This document shows, one piece after another, positions 9,814 through 21,005 of a DNA stretch of 64,000 bases. The stretch is from Daphnia carinata. Taxonomy: Eukaryota > Arthropoda > Branchiopoda > Diplostraca > Daphniidae. The notes beneath the pieces are model-generated. The model did no database searches. It was not told the origin of the DNA and worked only from the letters and a program-made list of their open reading frames with translations. Location: the NCBI RefSeq assembly GCF_022539665.2, contig NC_081332.1, positions 2,699,884 through 2,763,883 on the forward strand. The letters run 5' to 3'. The number at the start of each line of letters is the position of its first letter. The first letter of the stretch is position 1. Made by a program: the position numbers and the translations under genes.

Positions 9814-10976
9814 TTAAACAATTTGGTTTCGGATGATACCTAATTGTTCAACTTGGCATTCTACGACGTCCCCTTTCTTTGAAGTTTGTCGAGGTAAAAC
9901 AAAACAAAAAAACAACAATTTAGCAAATTTTTTTGGCACGAAAGTAGACAAAGAATTACCTTTAGAAATTGGGGAGGTTTTGTAAATCCACCACACCCAG
10001 GGGGTGTTCCAGTTAGGATGATATCACCAGGAAGAAGGGTGCAAAACCTGTCGGTCCAAGAAAAGTGAATGAGGTGCCGAAAAAATATAAATGTTTTTTT
10101 TTTTCTTCTTTTAATACTTGGACAAAAAAGCGATGCAGCTGTAAACTCCATGTATTAACTGATGTGTGTTGCTAGTTTGCTTGATTTCACCGTTGACACG
10201 GCATGAAATTGCTAACTTGTGTGGGTCGGGTATCTTGTCAGCTGTCAGAATGCTTGGTCCAATTGGACAAAAGCCATCCATTGTTTTGCCTAAAAGCCAT
10301 TGGCCACCGTTTTTTTTGTGCCAATCGAGTGCAGTAATATCGTTTGCAACCGTATATCCGAAGACGCAATCTTTTGCTGTTGTGGCGTCAAGATTTTTAC
10401 CTTTTTTTCCAATTACAACAGCTAGTTCAGCTTCCCAAAATACCTCCTAAATAGAGATTGTTCGAGACTTTCTTTTTCATGTCAAAAGTGATAAACATTC
10501 ATCATTTTTGATATTTTAACCAACCTTTGAGATATCAGGATGATCTATGTTGTCAAATGGCCCAGTTATTGAACTGGAGAACTTTGAGAAAACTAGAGGC
10601 TCCTCTGGGGGTGCGAATCCCAATTCTTTACATGTATCTTTGTAGTTTAGGCCAATGCAGAAAATCTTGTCTGGTGATGTAATGGGAGCTAGCAATTGGC
10701 ACTTGTTGCTGCTAGTCTCTTTATTTGCTAAACTAGACCAACATTTTTGTGTCATTCAAAGGTTACTTTTTGATTACTAGTAATTTGGAAGAAGACATAC
10801 TTTTTTCTTGCTGTTTCAATCAGGCCATTTCCGCCTAATTTCGTTAAAGCGTCGACCATAGAATGACAATTGGGTAGTGCATCACTGAGGTCCACTATGC
10901 CACCACTCTTTTTTTGAAGCCCAATTCTTGTTGCCTTGATCGTATCTTTGAGTAACCGGAACTGAACGAATCGCAT
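9814..10976 (-). CDS. FAH-domain protein (FAHD2-like), copy A, divergent active-site motif
   Basis: Five minus-strand exons, 10976-10801, 10732-10525, 10446-10118, 10047-9960 and 9876-9814, giving 287 residues. Exon borders and phases match copies B and C exactly. It has the family frame: MRFVQFRLL start, [54 protein letters not shown]. The metal-binding acids Glu133, Glu135 and Asp164 are kept. However, the AHD-(S/T)-ARDWQ motif of copies B and C reads [10 protein letters not shown] here: His to Asn163, Arg to Leu168 and Gln to His171, with one residue deleted just after. TPPGVG is TPPGCG. The frame is fully open and splice sites are good, so this is an intact gene rather than a pseudogene, but the substrate pocket is altered. 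It is the downstream-most gene of a head-to-tail triplet. Confidence 0.88.
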
Positions 10977-11473
10977 TTTTATGAGTTGAAGCCAATTCTC
11001 GAATTGTGTCCGGGGAAAAAATTCTTGTTTTTAATCTATGAATTGAATCGCGGTTCAATTGTCATGGATGTCTCTTGCACTTGCTTTTTGCTAACCTTTA
11101 ACTTTAGTTTTCCATGTGTGGAAAACTTTTTATTTTCTACACATGCAGAAGACGAAAAGTTGTTTTTCTATATTCTGCGTTCGCCGGCCGGTAGGTGGCG
11201 CAGATCACATTTTGTTTGTTTAATAAGTAAAGCAAATTCAAATTCTTAGTGGGTCAACAAATCTTGGCTATCGAGCAAAAAAAAACAAAAGAAACAAATT
11301 ACGCTAAATGATTCACTCTTTTTAAAATCTTTTATTAACCGTTGCTTTTATTATAAGTGCGGTTACAGTTTTATTGGTGAAATTGCTTCTTACAGAAAGG
11401 TTCTAAGCATAATTTATTTCCGACGTTTTTTTGGCCATGTTTTTTTTTTTGACGTTCTCAGATTTGAATAGAA
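10977..11473. other. spacer between FAHD2 copies A and B
   Basis: About 500 bp holding the promoter side of copy A and the 3' flank of copy B. An AATAAA on the minus strand at 11418-11413, 56 nt after the copy B stop, is a suitable poly(A) signal. No TATA box is placed well for copy A. Confidence 0.45.
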
Positions 11474-12622
11474 TCATACAACTTGGTTGCGAATTATGCC
11501 AATATTTTCCACTTCGCATTCCACCACGTCACCTTTCTGAAAGAAGAGAACAAAAGAAAAATGTGTTGTCGCTTTGAATATGACTTTGATTGATTGCGTG
11601 GAAAACCTTGAGAAAGAGAGGTGGTTTGGCAAAAGCCCCAACTCCAGGTGGGGTTCCAGTTAGAATAATATCGCCCGGCTGTAACGTGCAAAACCTTGGA
11701 AAACATTTTGATTATGCGGAAGCCATTTTGTAAGAATCGGTAGGGGGGTTGTAATACTTTGAGAGCCAGGCAACGCAATCGTAGACTCCGTGGACAAGTT
11801 GGGCGGTCGAGCTGTTTTGTTTTAGTTTTCCGTTTACCCTGCACGAAATTGCTAATTTATGGGGATCAGGAATTTCGTCAGGCGTAACGATGCTGGGCCC
11901 GATAGGACAGAACCCGTCCATAGCTTTTCCGAGAAGCCATTGACCACCGTTTCTTGCGAACTGCCAATCTCGCGCTGTCACATCGTGTGCCACCGTGAAG
12001 CCGAAAATATAATCCTGGGCCGAAGTGGCATCAATATTTTTGCCTCGTTTCCCGATGACTACAGCCAGCTCAGCTTCCCAGTCTAATTCCTTTTGACATG
12101 ACAAACCAACTTTGGAATGGGTGAACTGTTGATTGATGGGGAGGGGGAAATGAAGTGTTGTGTTATTATTACCTTTGTCATTTCTGGGTAAGGGATATTA
12201 TCAAAAGGGCCAGTTATGCAGCTGGGGAACTTGCTAAAGAAAATGGGCTGTGGGGGCACTGGCTTTCCTGTTTCTTCGCAGTGATCTCTGTAATTTAATC
12301 CAACACACGCAACTTTGCTGGGTGATGTGATTGGAGCCATTATTTCGCAGTGGCTGTTGGCTTCTTCTTCACTAGACGAACTTTGAAAAACATTTCTGTT
12401 ACCTTTTCAATTTGTTGTTGCAAAACGTTACTTGAATAATTCATACTATTGTCGGGCTCTTTCGACCAAGGCCTTTGGTCCTAATTTGGTCAAGGCATCT
12501 TTCAACGAACTGCTACTTGGAAAAGCTTTGCTCAGGTCCACTATTCCACCGTTCGTCTTCTGCAATCCAATCCGGGTCGCTTTTGTCAAATCATTTAGAA
12601 GTCTAAATTGTACGAAGCGCAT
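11474..12622 (-). CDS. FAH-domain protein (FAHD2-like), copy B
   Basis: Five minus-strand exons, 12622-12447, 12380-12173, 12089-11758, 11694-11607 and 11536-11474, giving 288 residues. The fumarylacetoacetate-hydrolase fold is clear: [19 protein letters not shown], the [16 protein letters not shown] metal site (Glu133, Glu135), [10 protein letters not shown] (Asp164, Arg168, Gln171), [19 protein letters not shown] and [14 protein letters not shown]2 relatives of FAHD1 and FAH cleave or decarboxylate beta-keto acids using a divalent metal; the physiological substrate of FAHD2 is not established. No mitochondrial presequence is evident, since the MRFVQFRLL start is already conserved among the three copies. 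The fourth-exon donor (AAG/GTTTTCC) is weak compared with the other two copies. Confidence 0.92.
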
Positions 12623-12963
12623 ATTGAATTTGATTGTCAGGGTATTCGGTTAGACAGTTCTTTTCTTTTTTCTTCACGATGGAAGCACTTGCGACAAGAC
12701 GACTCTAAAAAAGCAGACGACGACAGGCTAATGTTTTCATTGCAACTTTTGTTGGTGTCCGCCAGATGGAATCTTGCCCAAGTGGCACAAGTGTCGGATT
12801 TTATTCGTCATTCTGGTAGTAATCAATCGACGGCAGGGGTATACACGCTCTTTTTCATTGCTGTATTTTATTGGACGAAACACTAAAATGCTCTTTCCGT
12901 ACTAAACCCCCTTTTTTTTTTTAATGCGCCGTTGATCTACCAAAAACGTTGGCTGGGTTGACT
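12623..12963. other. spacer between FAHD2 copies B and C
   Basis: About 340 bp with the promoter side of copy B and the 3' flank of copy C. AATAAA on the minus strand at 12872-12867 lies 92-97 nt after the copy C stop and is a likely poly(A) signal. Confidence 0.45.
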
Positions 12964-14262
12964 TCATATCACCGAGTTTCGGATGATTCCTATGTTCTCG
13001 ACCTCGCATTCGACGACGTCGCCACTCTGTAGATCAACGCATTAGCGTACGGGTTTATTGCCAATAAAACGAAAGAGGACACGTACTTTTAAGAATTGAG
13101 GAGGTTTGGCAAATACACCGACACCTGGAGGTGTTCCAGTCAGGATAATATCGCCGGGCAGTAACGTACAAAACCTTGGAAAAGAATTTGCGATTTTAAA
13201 AGTAAAGTAGAAAAGAAAAAAAAAAAGATTGAAAGTCTTTCTTGAGAGGTCTGAATACTTAGAAAGCCAAGCGACGCAATCATAGACTCCGTGAACAAGT
13301 TGAGCGGTCGTGCTGTTTTGTTTCACTTGTCCATTGACTGTACAGGAAAGGGCCAGATTGTGAGGATCGGGGATCTCGTCGGCCGTCACGATGCACGGCC
13401 CAATAGGGCAGAATCCATCCATGGCTTTGCCGAGAAGCCATTGGCCTCCGTTCTTCCTCAACTGCCAATCGCGAGCCGAGACGTCGTGAGCCACTGTGTA
13501 TCCGAAAATGTAATCCTTTGCCAAAGAGGCGTCGATATTCTTTCCTTTTTTGCCGATCACCACGGCCAGCTCGGCTTCCCAGTCGAGTTCCTTTTGTTTT
13601 TGTTCCGTTTTGTTCATGTCAAACAAAACGCAATGAAGCCGTCAGTTTTTTTTTCTTCTTTCGAATGTTGATGAATTACGGTTTTGCATTACAACAAGTA
13701 CCTCGGACAAATCAGCAGGGGAGGGAATATTGTCGAACGGTCCAACGATGCAGCTCGGGAATTTGCTGAAAACGAGTGGCTCTTTGGGTATTGGCACGCC
13801 CTGTTCTTGGCAGTGATCCTTGTAGTTCATTCCGATGCAGGCGACCTTATCCGGAGACGTGATGGGGGCCAACAGTTGATATTTTGACTTGTCCAACTCT
13901 TGATTTAGTTGCGTTTCCATACTAGGCAAATGTCATTTGATTTTTGAAGTTATTTTTCATGTCGTTTTTCAAATGGTTATCATATGGAAATGTAGCTCTT
14001 TTTCGGTTGAAAATGGAGCACTACACTTTGTTTTTTGTTTTTGTTTTGTTTTTGGAAAATGTTGATAATACCTGCTGGCTGCTGTATGCATGACACCTTG
14101 GCTACCTAATTTGGCCAAGGCATTCACCATGTTGATGGGTCCAGCGTTGGGCTGTTGCAACGCACTTGTGAGGTCCAGCACGTTGCCGTTGTCCTTGTTG
14201 TAAATGCCGACTCGAATTGTCTGTTGTGAGTCATCTAGAAGCCGAAATTGAACGAATCGCAT
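12964..14262 (-). CDS. FAH-domain protein (FAHD2-like), copy C
   Basis: Five minus-strand exons, 14262-14072, 13921-13702, 13590-13259, 13174-13087 and 13026-12964, giving 297 residues, slightly longer than copies A and B through extra residues in the first two exons. All family motifs are intact: [35 protein letters not shown] (Glu142, Glu144), [10 protein letters not shown] (Asp173, Arg177, Gln180), WLLGK (Lys192), GFCPIGP and TGTPPGVG. It is the first gene of the triplet in transcription direction and, by motif comparison with human FAHD2A, the most conventional one. The last exon encodes [16 protein letters not shown], the usual family C-terminus. Function as in copy B: a metal-dependent C-C hydrolase or decarboxylase with unknown natural substrate. 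Confidence 0.93.
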
Positions 14263-15242
14263 TCTTTCTCGAATTCCTATTTTCGATAGGAGTCGACGAG
14301 TCAGTCGTCACTTTCCGATTGCACGACGTCTACCTGCGTCAGATTCTTGCGAAATAACAGGGCAAAAGAAAAACGTATCTGTAAAGCAACTGACTGGCAA
14401 AGTGTTGATAAGCTTGCAATTGAGGTCGCTGGCCACACGTTCTCTTTTGGGTCTGGTCGAATTAAAAGTACTGCGAGAAAGCCATCGGCTGGAATGTTGT
14501 AGTCTCTTTTTGTTTCTCGTTTGCCTTTTTGACGGACGTGACGTGAATCTGTTGGATGTTTTCCTCATTCGTTTTTATCGTTGGCAACTAGATGGCGTCT
14601 GAACTTTGAATTACATTTATTCCTTGCTCGTCAAAGTTGTCGAATCGAAAATGACTTGTTGGAAGTCGAACCAACCCAAACTTCTTGCTTTGCGTTTGGT
14701 GTTGATTGACCCTAGTATTTTGGTGTTGATCGAGCGCTCGTTTGCCACGCTATAGCGATCAAGCCGAAACCGCTTGTGCCATTGAGGAAAGTTACGAGGT
14801 GCGAGCCAGGGGCTGTCGCTCGGTCGGTCGGTCGGTCGGCTGGCTCGTTCCGTTTAACTGCCCGCCCCGCTCAAACATTTGTAAACGGCAAGTTTGAGTC
14901 GTCCAGCCCAGTCGTTGCTTCACCGTTAGACAGCCAGCCAAGTCGTGTATTCATTCAACATTTTTCCTTTTCGTTTATTTATTTTTATTTTTTAAAAACA
15001 GAAATAGCATAGCGTCGACACCCCTCCACCCATGTTTTTTTTCCTCGGAAACGATACAGAAAACAACTCTTATTCAGACAAAACATTTCGCAAACAGCCG
15101 CCGTTCAACAACACATGTTTGCGTTGTGCATATGTTGTTGGCAAAGAAAAAAAAAAAAAAAAAAAAAATAAAAAGACGAATAACAAGAAAGAAAATGGGG
15201 GACAAAGATGCGTTGTAATGGTGAAGAGGACACAGGAAGTAG
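14263..15242. other. intergenic upstream of FAHD2 copy C
   Basis: About 1 kb. A (CGGT)n run lies at 14821-14839 and an A20 tract at about 15149-15168. The rest shows no convincing coding signal; the ORFs here are short and, on both strands, contain poly-Lys or poly-Phe stretches from the A/T tract. Confidence 0.5.
14821..14839. repeat. (CGGT)n tetranucleotide microsatellite
   Basis: Four full CGGT units plus a partial one, in GC-rich intergenic DNA upstream of the FAHD2 cluster. Confidence 0.85.
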
Positions 15243-16410
15243 CTATAATGGTCGTTGTGGCGATTTCCAGGATTTTTTCCCTTTCTTTTTCTTTCTTCTA
15301 TTCGTACTGCTGTCGTGAAAGCGTCGCCGCCAGGGAAGGAGTAGCAATTTTTTGGCCAGGGTGTCACGCAAGTGGCGCCAGCCGCTGCGTAACATGAGGT
15401 TGCCGTCGACGTAGCCCATTTCGCTGTACAGGCTCTGCTGGTCTTGCTGCACTTTGTGAATTAAACGCTCCAGCAGACCGTTGCCCTTTGAGAGGGAGGC
15501 GGACGATTTGGCGCGGCCCAGCTTCGTTTTGCCCACCGTCAACGGGATCAGGAAGATGAAGGCCAGGTAAATGGTTCCGCCCGGCGTCAGCGGGTTGAAT
15601 GTGCTCAGGCTGCGCCCTTCCATCGCCGCGCTTTGGCTTCGCTCACGATGGCCGATGCGCTTGTTTGATCTGGCCGCGAACAATTCGTTACTCTCTTGGT
15701 CGTCGGCGCTCTTGTCGTCGTAGCTGCCATCCATCCTGGGGTTACATGATTACATTTCGGCCGATTAGATAACGTAAGGGGACGTCAGGCAAAGTCAGAT
15801 GCAGTGCGCCAAAATGAAAACAATGCTAATTGGATTTTGATTGAGCGTCGACGTCGAAGTGGGCCGTTGAATGAAGATTGAAAAGGGGAGCCGTCGTTCA
15901 TATGAGTATCAGAACTGGCATTAAATGCAGGGGCGAGGGGGGGGGGTGGCCAATAATAAAAGAAAGAAAAGAAAAAAAAAAAACATAAAAAAAAACCAGC
16001 ACATCTCTAGTGAATCAATCAAACGGACCAACAGGGTGGAAACGGACTTTCAAGGATGATGACGTTATTACACGTCAAAGAGTGCGCGTGTGTGTAGGTG
16101 TCCCGATAGGAAACGAAATGCTCGTGAAACCAGAACGCGTACCCACAACCTGGGCTTAATTTTTTGTGTTTTTTCTTTTTTTTTTTTTTTTTGTCTCGCC
16201 TAATCATCGAATTGTTGGCCAATCTTAGTCGCTGCGTTCAATTGAGGACTTTTTGGATGGTTAAGCCATCACGGCGCAGCCACCGAGGTTAATCTGGAGG
16301 GGGGTGTCAAATACCACATCATTGGGGCGGCATTTGCTTCTATTGAAATGAGGTCCACGTGAGACTTGACAGAGAGAAGAAAACCTCAATGTCGGTCAAG
16401 GATGTTGTGG

Positions 16411-16466
<56 letters not shown>

Positions 16467-17064
16467 CAAATATTCTAATTTTGTCGACTCTTTTCATCCG
16501 TGCATTTGTAATGCGGTTATTCAAGCGCAGGGAATCGTCTTTAAATGCGTCGACAACGTTCAGTTGAATGCGCCAAAGAAAACCGATTCGTCACATTCGC
16601 GCCCATTTTTTTTTTTTTTCTCGCTTTGGCCGCTGCACGTTTTCCGAAAAAAAAAACAAAAAAAAACATGTCTCGCCATTCCAAACGATGTGTTTTTTTT
16701 TTTTAAATTTTTTTATCTACAGGAATTTCTTTAAATGGACGGCGTTTTTGTCCTTTGACGTTGGCGGACGTTCGTCGCTAACTAACTGCTTGATGGCATT
16801 TTGATGTTTTGCAATTGAAAGGGGAGGGAGGGAAACAAAAAGAAGGGAAACATTGTCTACTCACCGGCCGTCATTTTTGTCGAGATGAAAAATGGGATTT
16901 GTGTCTTTGATTCGATTGCGTCCGCTGGAATCATCGACTGACGTGTGATACTCTCCGATGTAGAATTCGGCTGCCACTCTGTTGGCGATCAACGAGAAGA
17001 CGACGAAGGTTAGCAACACAAAGGTCATGGTCGTCACTTGATGGTCATATCGAATCGCCTTCAT
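15243..17064 (-). CDS. uncharacterised protein with signal peptide/anchor and a second hydrophobic segment
   Basis: Two minus-strand exons, 17064-16865 and 15735-15243, joined through a strong CG/GTGAGT donor and a CCCAG acceptor, giving 230 residues. Residues 13-33 (from TFVLLTFVVFSLIANRVAA) form a signal peptide or signal anchor after a 12-residue lead. An acidic, Asp/Ser/Asn-rich part follows (about 40-90). A second hydrophobic segment at about 119-134 (PGGTIYLAFIFLIPL) may span the membrane. The C-terminal third is basic, with a run of Arg/Lys (RRKKKKGKK). I do not recognise a family. The 1.1-kb intron is long by the standard of this region and carries low-complexity repeats. Matching splice phase, signal sequence and balanced codon use support a real gene; the C-terminal end could still be altered by an unseen further splice. 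Confidence 0.65.
16415..16460. repeat. (TC)23 microsatellite
   Basis: Uninterrupted TC dinucleotides within the intron of the unrecognised minus-strand gene; on that gene's sense strand this is a GA repeat. Confidence 0.95.
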
Positions 17065-19593
17065 GATTATCCATCCATTAGACGTCTTGTTGAATGGCTA
17101 CTACCACTTTGCCAATGCTGAAGCATCAGATGAGAGCAACGCAAGGGGCGAAATGGAGAAACGGTCCGGACGATCCTTTGTCTGAACATCGACTGCCACT
17201 CGATCTATACCATCCGTATTATTATTATTTTTTTCTTTCTTTCTTCCTTCTTCTTGGTTTGTATCGAGATCATCCAACCGACAACGAGTAGGTAGCACCC
17301 ACCTGCTCATCCGCCGACTTTTTTTTTTTCTTTCGTTCTCCTTTTTATCTTTTTTTTTTTCTTTTTACGAATTTGTTTTGGTTGTTTGTATTCAACTGGC
17401 GTGCCGTTTGGGAGAATTTTGATTCAATGAACTTTATCCGCCATATCGTTGCGGCAAATGTTCACAGATCCGACTTGCTTTTCTTATTGTTTTTAAACGA
17501 TCAAATTATGGAAATGTACCCCTCTTATCGATTTTTTTTATTTTATTTTTTTTCTCTGGGGTTCTTCCTTTTTTTTTTTTTTCTCTCTCGCTGCTTATGG
17601 AACGGTTGCAACATCAGAACAAAAAAGCGTAGAAACCCCCACCGTCATTGGGAGGTTGGGCTCCGGTGATCACTAGCGTCGTCTTATGGAGCGAGCGCGT
17701 AGATATTGTGTCGCCTTAGCTCCATCGAGCTAAGCAGGAAAAAAAAAAAAAAATAAGAAGGTGGTGGTGGCGGCTGGGCGTTCGTTCGTTCCCGGCCACT
17801 GATCGGCCTAATACCAGCCGTGTATAGAGACGCGCAGCGCACGCGGTTTGACTCGATCTAACGGGAATTGTTTCACGGGGGCTTCTTCTTTCAAGGCAAT
17901 GAAAAGACGTACCTTTTCTTTTTCTTTTTTTTTTTTTTAACGAAAAAAAAAATAAAATAAAAAGAGGGTGGTGGTGGTGGTGATAAAACACACAGAAAAA
18001 AATGTAACTGTGATATTAGTCACTGGTGTAGTCTCTTTTTTTTTTTTGCTTTTGCTGCCGTTCTTGTTGGATTGCGCAACAGCGAGACAATATGATTGTG
18101 TTCCACTTTTTCATTATTCTTTTCTTTTTCTCTTTTCCTCATTTTTTTTTTTCTTTCTGGGGTAGAATAAAAAAAACAAAAAAACTTCCGCTTTGTCCGT
18201 TTCGTGTTGCGTTATGCTCCACCAATCACTTAGGCAAAGTTTCATCAGACGACAACGACATTTATACACAAACTTTTGCCTTCCTCCTCCTCCTCGCCCA
18301 TCAGACACAAAACGCGAAAAAAAAAAGAAACGGGATTTGGAATGAGGTCATAGAAAAGAGTTTCATTATGCTAAAAGTATCCGCTTCCGGCCTTCCATCT
18401 TCTCCCCCCCACCCGCCTACCACCCCATATGAATGGATTGTGCAGCGAACAAAACGTTCTGATTCCTTCTCATTGCCGGAGATTGGCAATCTCCGGCAAG
18501 CGCATCTCTTGTCGTCTTTCTCCTGCGTTTAATGGCCAGCTTTGAATCGCTTCCACAAATGTTGTTGCCTCTTTTTTTTTTTTTTTTTTTTGTTTTTAAA
18601 CGAAAGACCCAAGTGGACCTGCTGCCAGAGGAGAAGGCCGCTTATTGTGTTTCGTCATTTATTTCACTTTGCACTGCCAAATGGGCGTTATTATTCTTTT
18701 TCGTTCAACCAGTAAATAAATAGATATATAGGGGTGTCGTTTCCTGCGCAGAGCGGCCAACGTCTGGTGGCCAGTCGATAAGGTCCCCCATCTTTTTCTT
18801 TTTCCCTCCCGTTTTTTTTTTTTTGTTTTTATTTTTTTTTTTGTTTTGCTGTTGTGTATTCTCGTGTTTGATGAAATGAAACCAATAACTCGTCGTTGTC
18901 GACTATAATGGTCGGGGCGTTACTCTTTCGATGTGTTTTTTTTTTTTTTGTCGAAGCCAAGTGACTAGTCGGATGGATACGACATCGGAAGGATCAAATG
19001 GCAAGCAATTCATCAATAAGCGAATCTCGTGCCGAGTCTCTTTTCGCTCCCTCTGCGCCGATAATGGCGCAAACTTTTTGCCATTTCCCCAATCGATTTA
19101 GGATAGGCACTCCCGTCTTTTTTTTTTTTTTTTTTTTTTTTTTCTTCTTTGTGTTCATTGGTTTTCTTTTTCTGTTTTGTCTTTCTGTTGCAACTGCGAA
19201 CAATCTTCAACTGTCTTCGTTTGGTAGTAAAAGAGGGGAGAGCCCAGTAGTCAGAAGAGACAAAGAGCTTGCCGAAATCCTTGACGAGAGAGGTCTCTCT
19301 CATCGTCGTGATCATTCATCACCGCTCGCTTTTCGCTCCAAAAATACCAAAAAAAAATGTGGAAGCTTTGCGTCACATTGGCGACAAGCTTCGGCTACCA
19401 CCAGTTGTCTGCTCGCATTGGCCATTTGTTTTGTTTTTGTTTGTTTCGTTTGTTTCGTTTGGGCCGTTTGATTAGGGGCGGGTGAGGGGGGCCACACGGT
19501 TTGTGTGGCGTCGCTAATATGGAAGACGGTGGCTGCTTCCGATGGATCGAAGCGATTTGTACACGTGAATGAAAGATAAACAATGGACGTAAT

Positions 19594-19618
19594 AGAGAGA
19601 GAGAGAGAGAGAGAGAGA
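19594..19618. repeat. (AG)12 microsatellite
   Basis: Perfect AG dinucleotide run in the low-complexity tract. Confidence 0.9.
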
Positions 19619-19880
19619 TGATGGACCCATTATCTGTTTGATTTGACTTGTTTGTATTGCACTTGGGGTGTCGGCCGATGTCGATTAGAATGCGGCGTCT
19701 CGTGTTGGATGCGTTCGATGGACGCGCAAAGACGATCCTTCACCCAATGCGATTCTATAAATAGGGGGCTAGGATAATAGGAGCAGTAAAGGCCAATCGA
19801 GAAAGTGGAATGGAATCGCGTCTAAAAGAGCAGAGGAGCGAAACAAGAGGAAGGATAAAGGTCAAATAAAAATAGCGCGC

Positions 19881-19904
19881 ACACACACACACACACACAC
19901 ACAC
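19881..19904. repeat. (AC)12 microsatellite
   Basis: Perfect AC run flanked by GCGCGC on the left and GCACGC on the right, so the alternating purine-pyrimidine tract is longer than the AC core and could adopt Z-DNA. Confidence 0.9.
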
Positions 19905-20460
19905 GCACGCAGTGTTTACGGCTTTGCGCATCTGCTGCTGTTTGCATGCAGGCGGCGCCATTTTTCGAACGGCAAAAGGCGGCGTCGATTTATGCGTGTT
20001 TTGACAGGTGCCTTGTTCTCTCAACTCGACTGCACTTTGACTTGTTGTTCGGCTCGCACATTTTCGTTCGTTCGTCTTTTTTTTTTTCCAAACAATACGG
20101 CCCCAACGGTGGATTCTGTTGCCGCTCCCCCTTTTCTTTTTCGTTTTTTTTTTTTTTTGTTTTTTTTCAAACATTTTGCTCGTACTCCATGGCACTCTCG
20201 GTTTCCTCTCTTAGTCTTCGTCTTTGAAATGATGCAAACCAGGCAATTTGACGAGCAAAGAAAACAAAGGAGACTGACGTTTCCTCCGTCCGCCCCGTTT
20301 TACGTGCGTCTTTGTGTGTCGTTGCATCTGCCTTTTAGTCGGCCATCCGGCCGTTGTCAATCGATCATGACGCAACAACACACGCGACAACCTGACAAAT
20401 GCATTTCCATTTGTTAAGTCCACTGTGTAATTTCTTTCCTCCCTTTTTTGCCTTGATCGG

Positions 20461-20462
<2 letters not shown>

Positions 20463-20494
<32 letters not shown>
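20463..20494. repeat. poly(A)32 tract
   Basis: 32 consecutive A residues on the + strand. No target-site duplication or element body is seen beside it, so it does not mark a recognisable retrotransposon 3' end. Confidence 0.9.
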
Positions 20495-20496
<2 letters not shown>

Positions 20497-20688
20497 AGAG
20501 CAAAAGGACCTTCCTTTTTTTTTTGTTTCCATTTGTTGCAAACAACAAGAACCAAAAAAAGAAAAGGCCTATGATGTGTATAATGGGGTGGAGGGAAGGC
20601 CGTAGTAGACGAGTTATGTATTGTTTTCTATTAGAACCATCAGCATCCATTTTCTGCAGCACCGGATGTGCCGCATTTTTTGGTGTGT

Positions 20689-20736
20689 CTCTCTCTCTCT
20701 CTCTCTCCCTTTCTCTCTCTCTCTCTCTCTCTCTCT
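20689..20736. repeat. (CT)n microsatellite with one interruption
   Basis: CT dinucleotides broken once by CCTTT. Confidence 0.9.
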
Positions 20737-20854
20737 TTCATCTCAAAGTTAGCGGGACACAAGTTTATGTATGAGACTAGCGAAACGATCGTCTGTCTCT
20801 TTTCTCTGCGTCTGGGATGGATAGATAGGATGAAGCAAAAGGAAGACGGGGGGT

Positions 20855-20879
20855 GCAGAGCAGAGCAGAGCAGAGCAGA
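20855..20879. repeat. (GCAGA)5 pentanucleotide repeat
   Basis: Five perfect tandem copies of GCAGA within an otherwise mixed purine-rich stretch. Confidence 0.9.
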
Positions 20880-20974
20880 CTTAAGACGAATATATTTATT
20901 CGTCGAAAGGGAAGAAGCAAAAAAAAAAAAAAATAAGATGAAGAGTTGTATAAGCTGGCTGAACTTTAATAACT

Positions 20975-21002
<28 letters not shown>
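20975..21002. repeat. (TG)14 microsatellite
   Basis: Perfect TG run, followed by TACACAG. Confidence 0.9.

Positions 21003-21005
<3 letters not shown>

Noticed and set aside
20463-20494. A32 tract as the tail of a retrotransposed element
   Set aside because: No upstream element body, no reverse-transcriptase frame and no flanking target-site duplication seen; similar tracts occur throughout on both strands.
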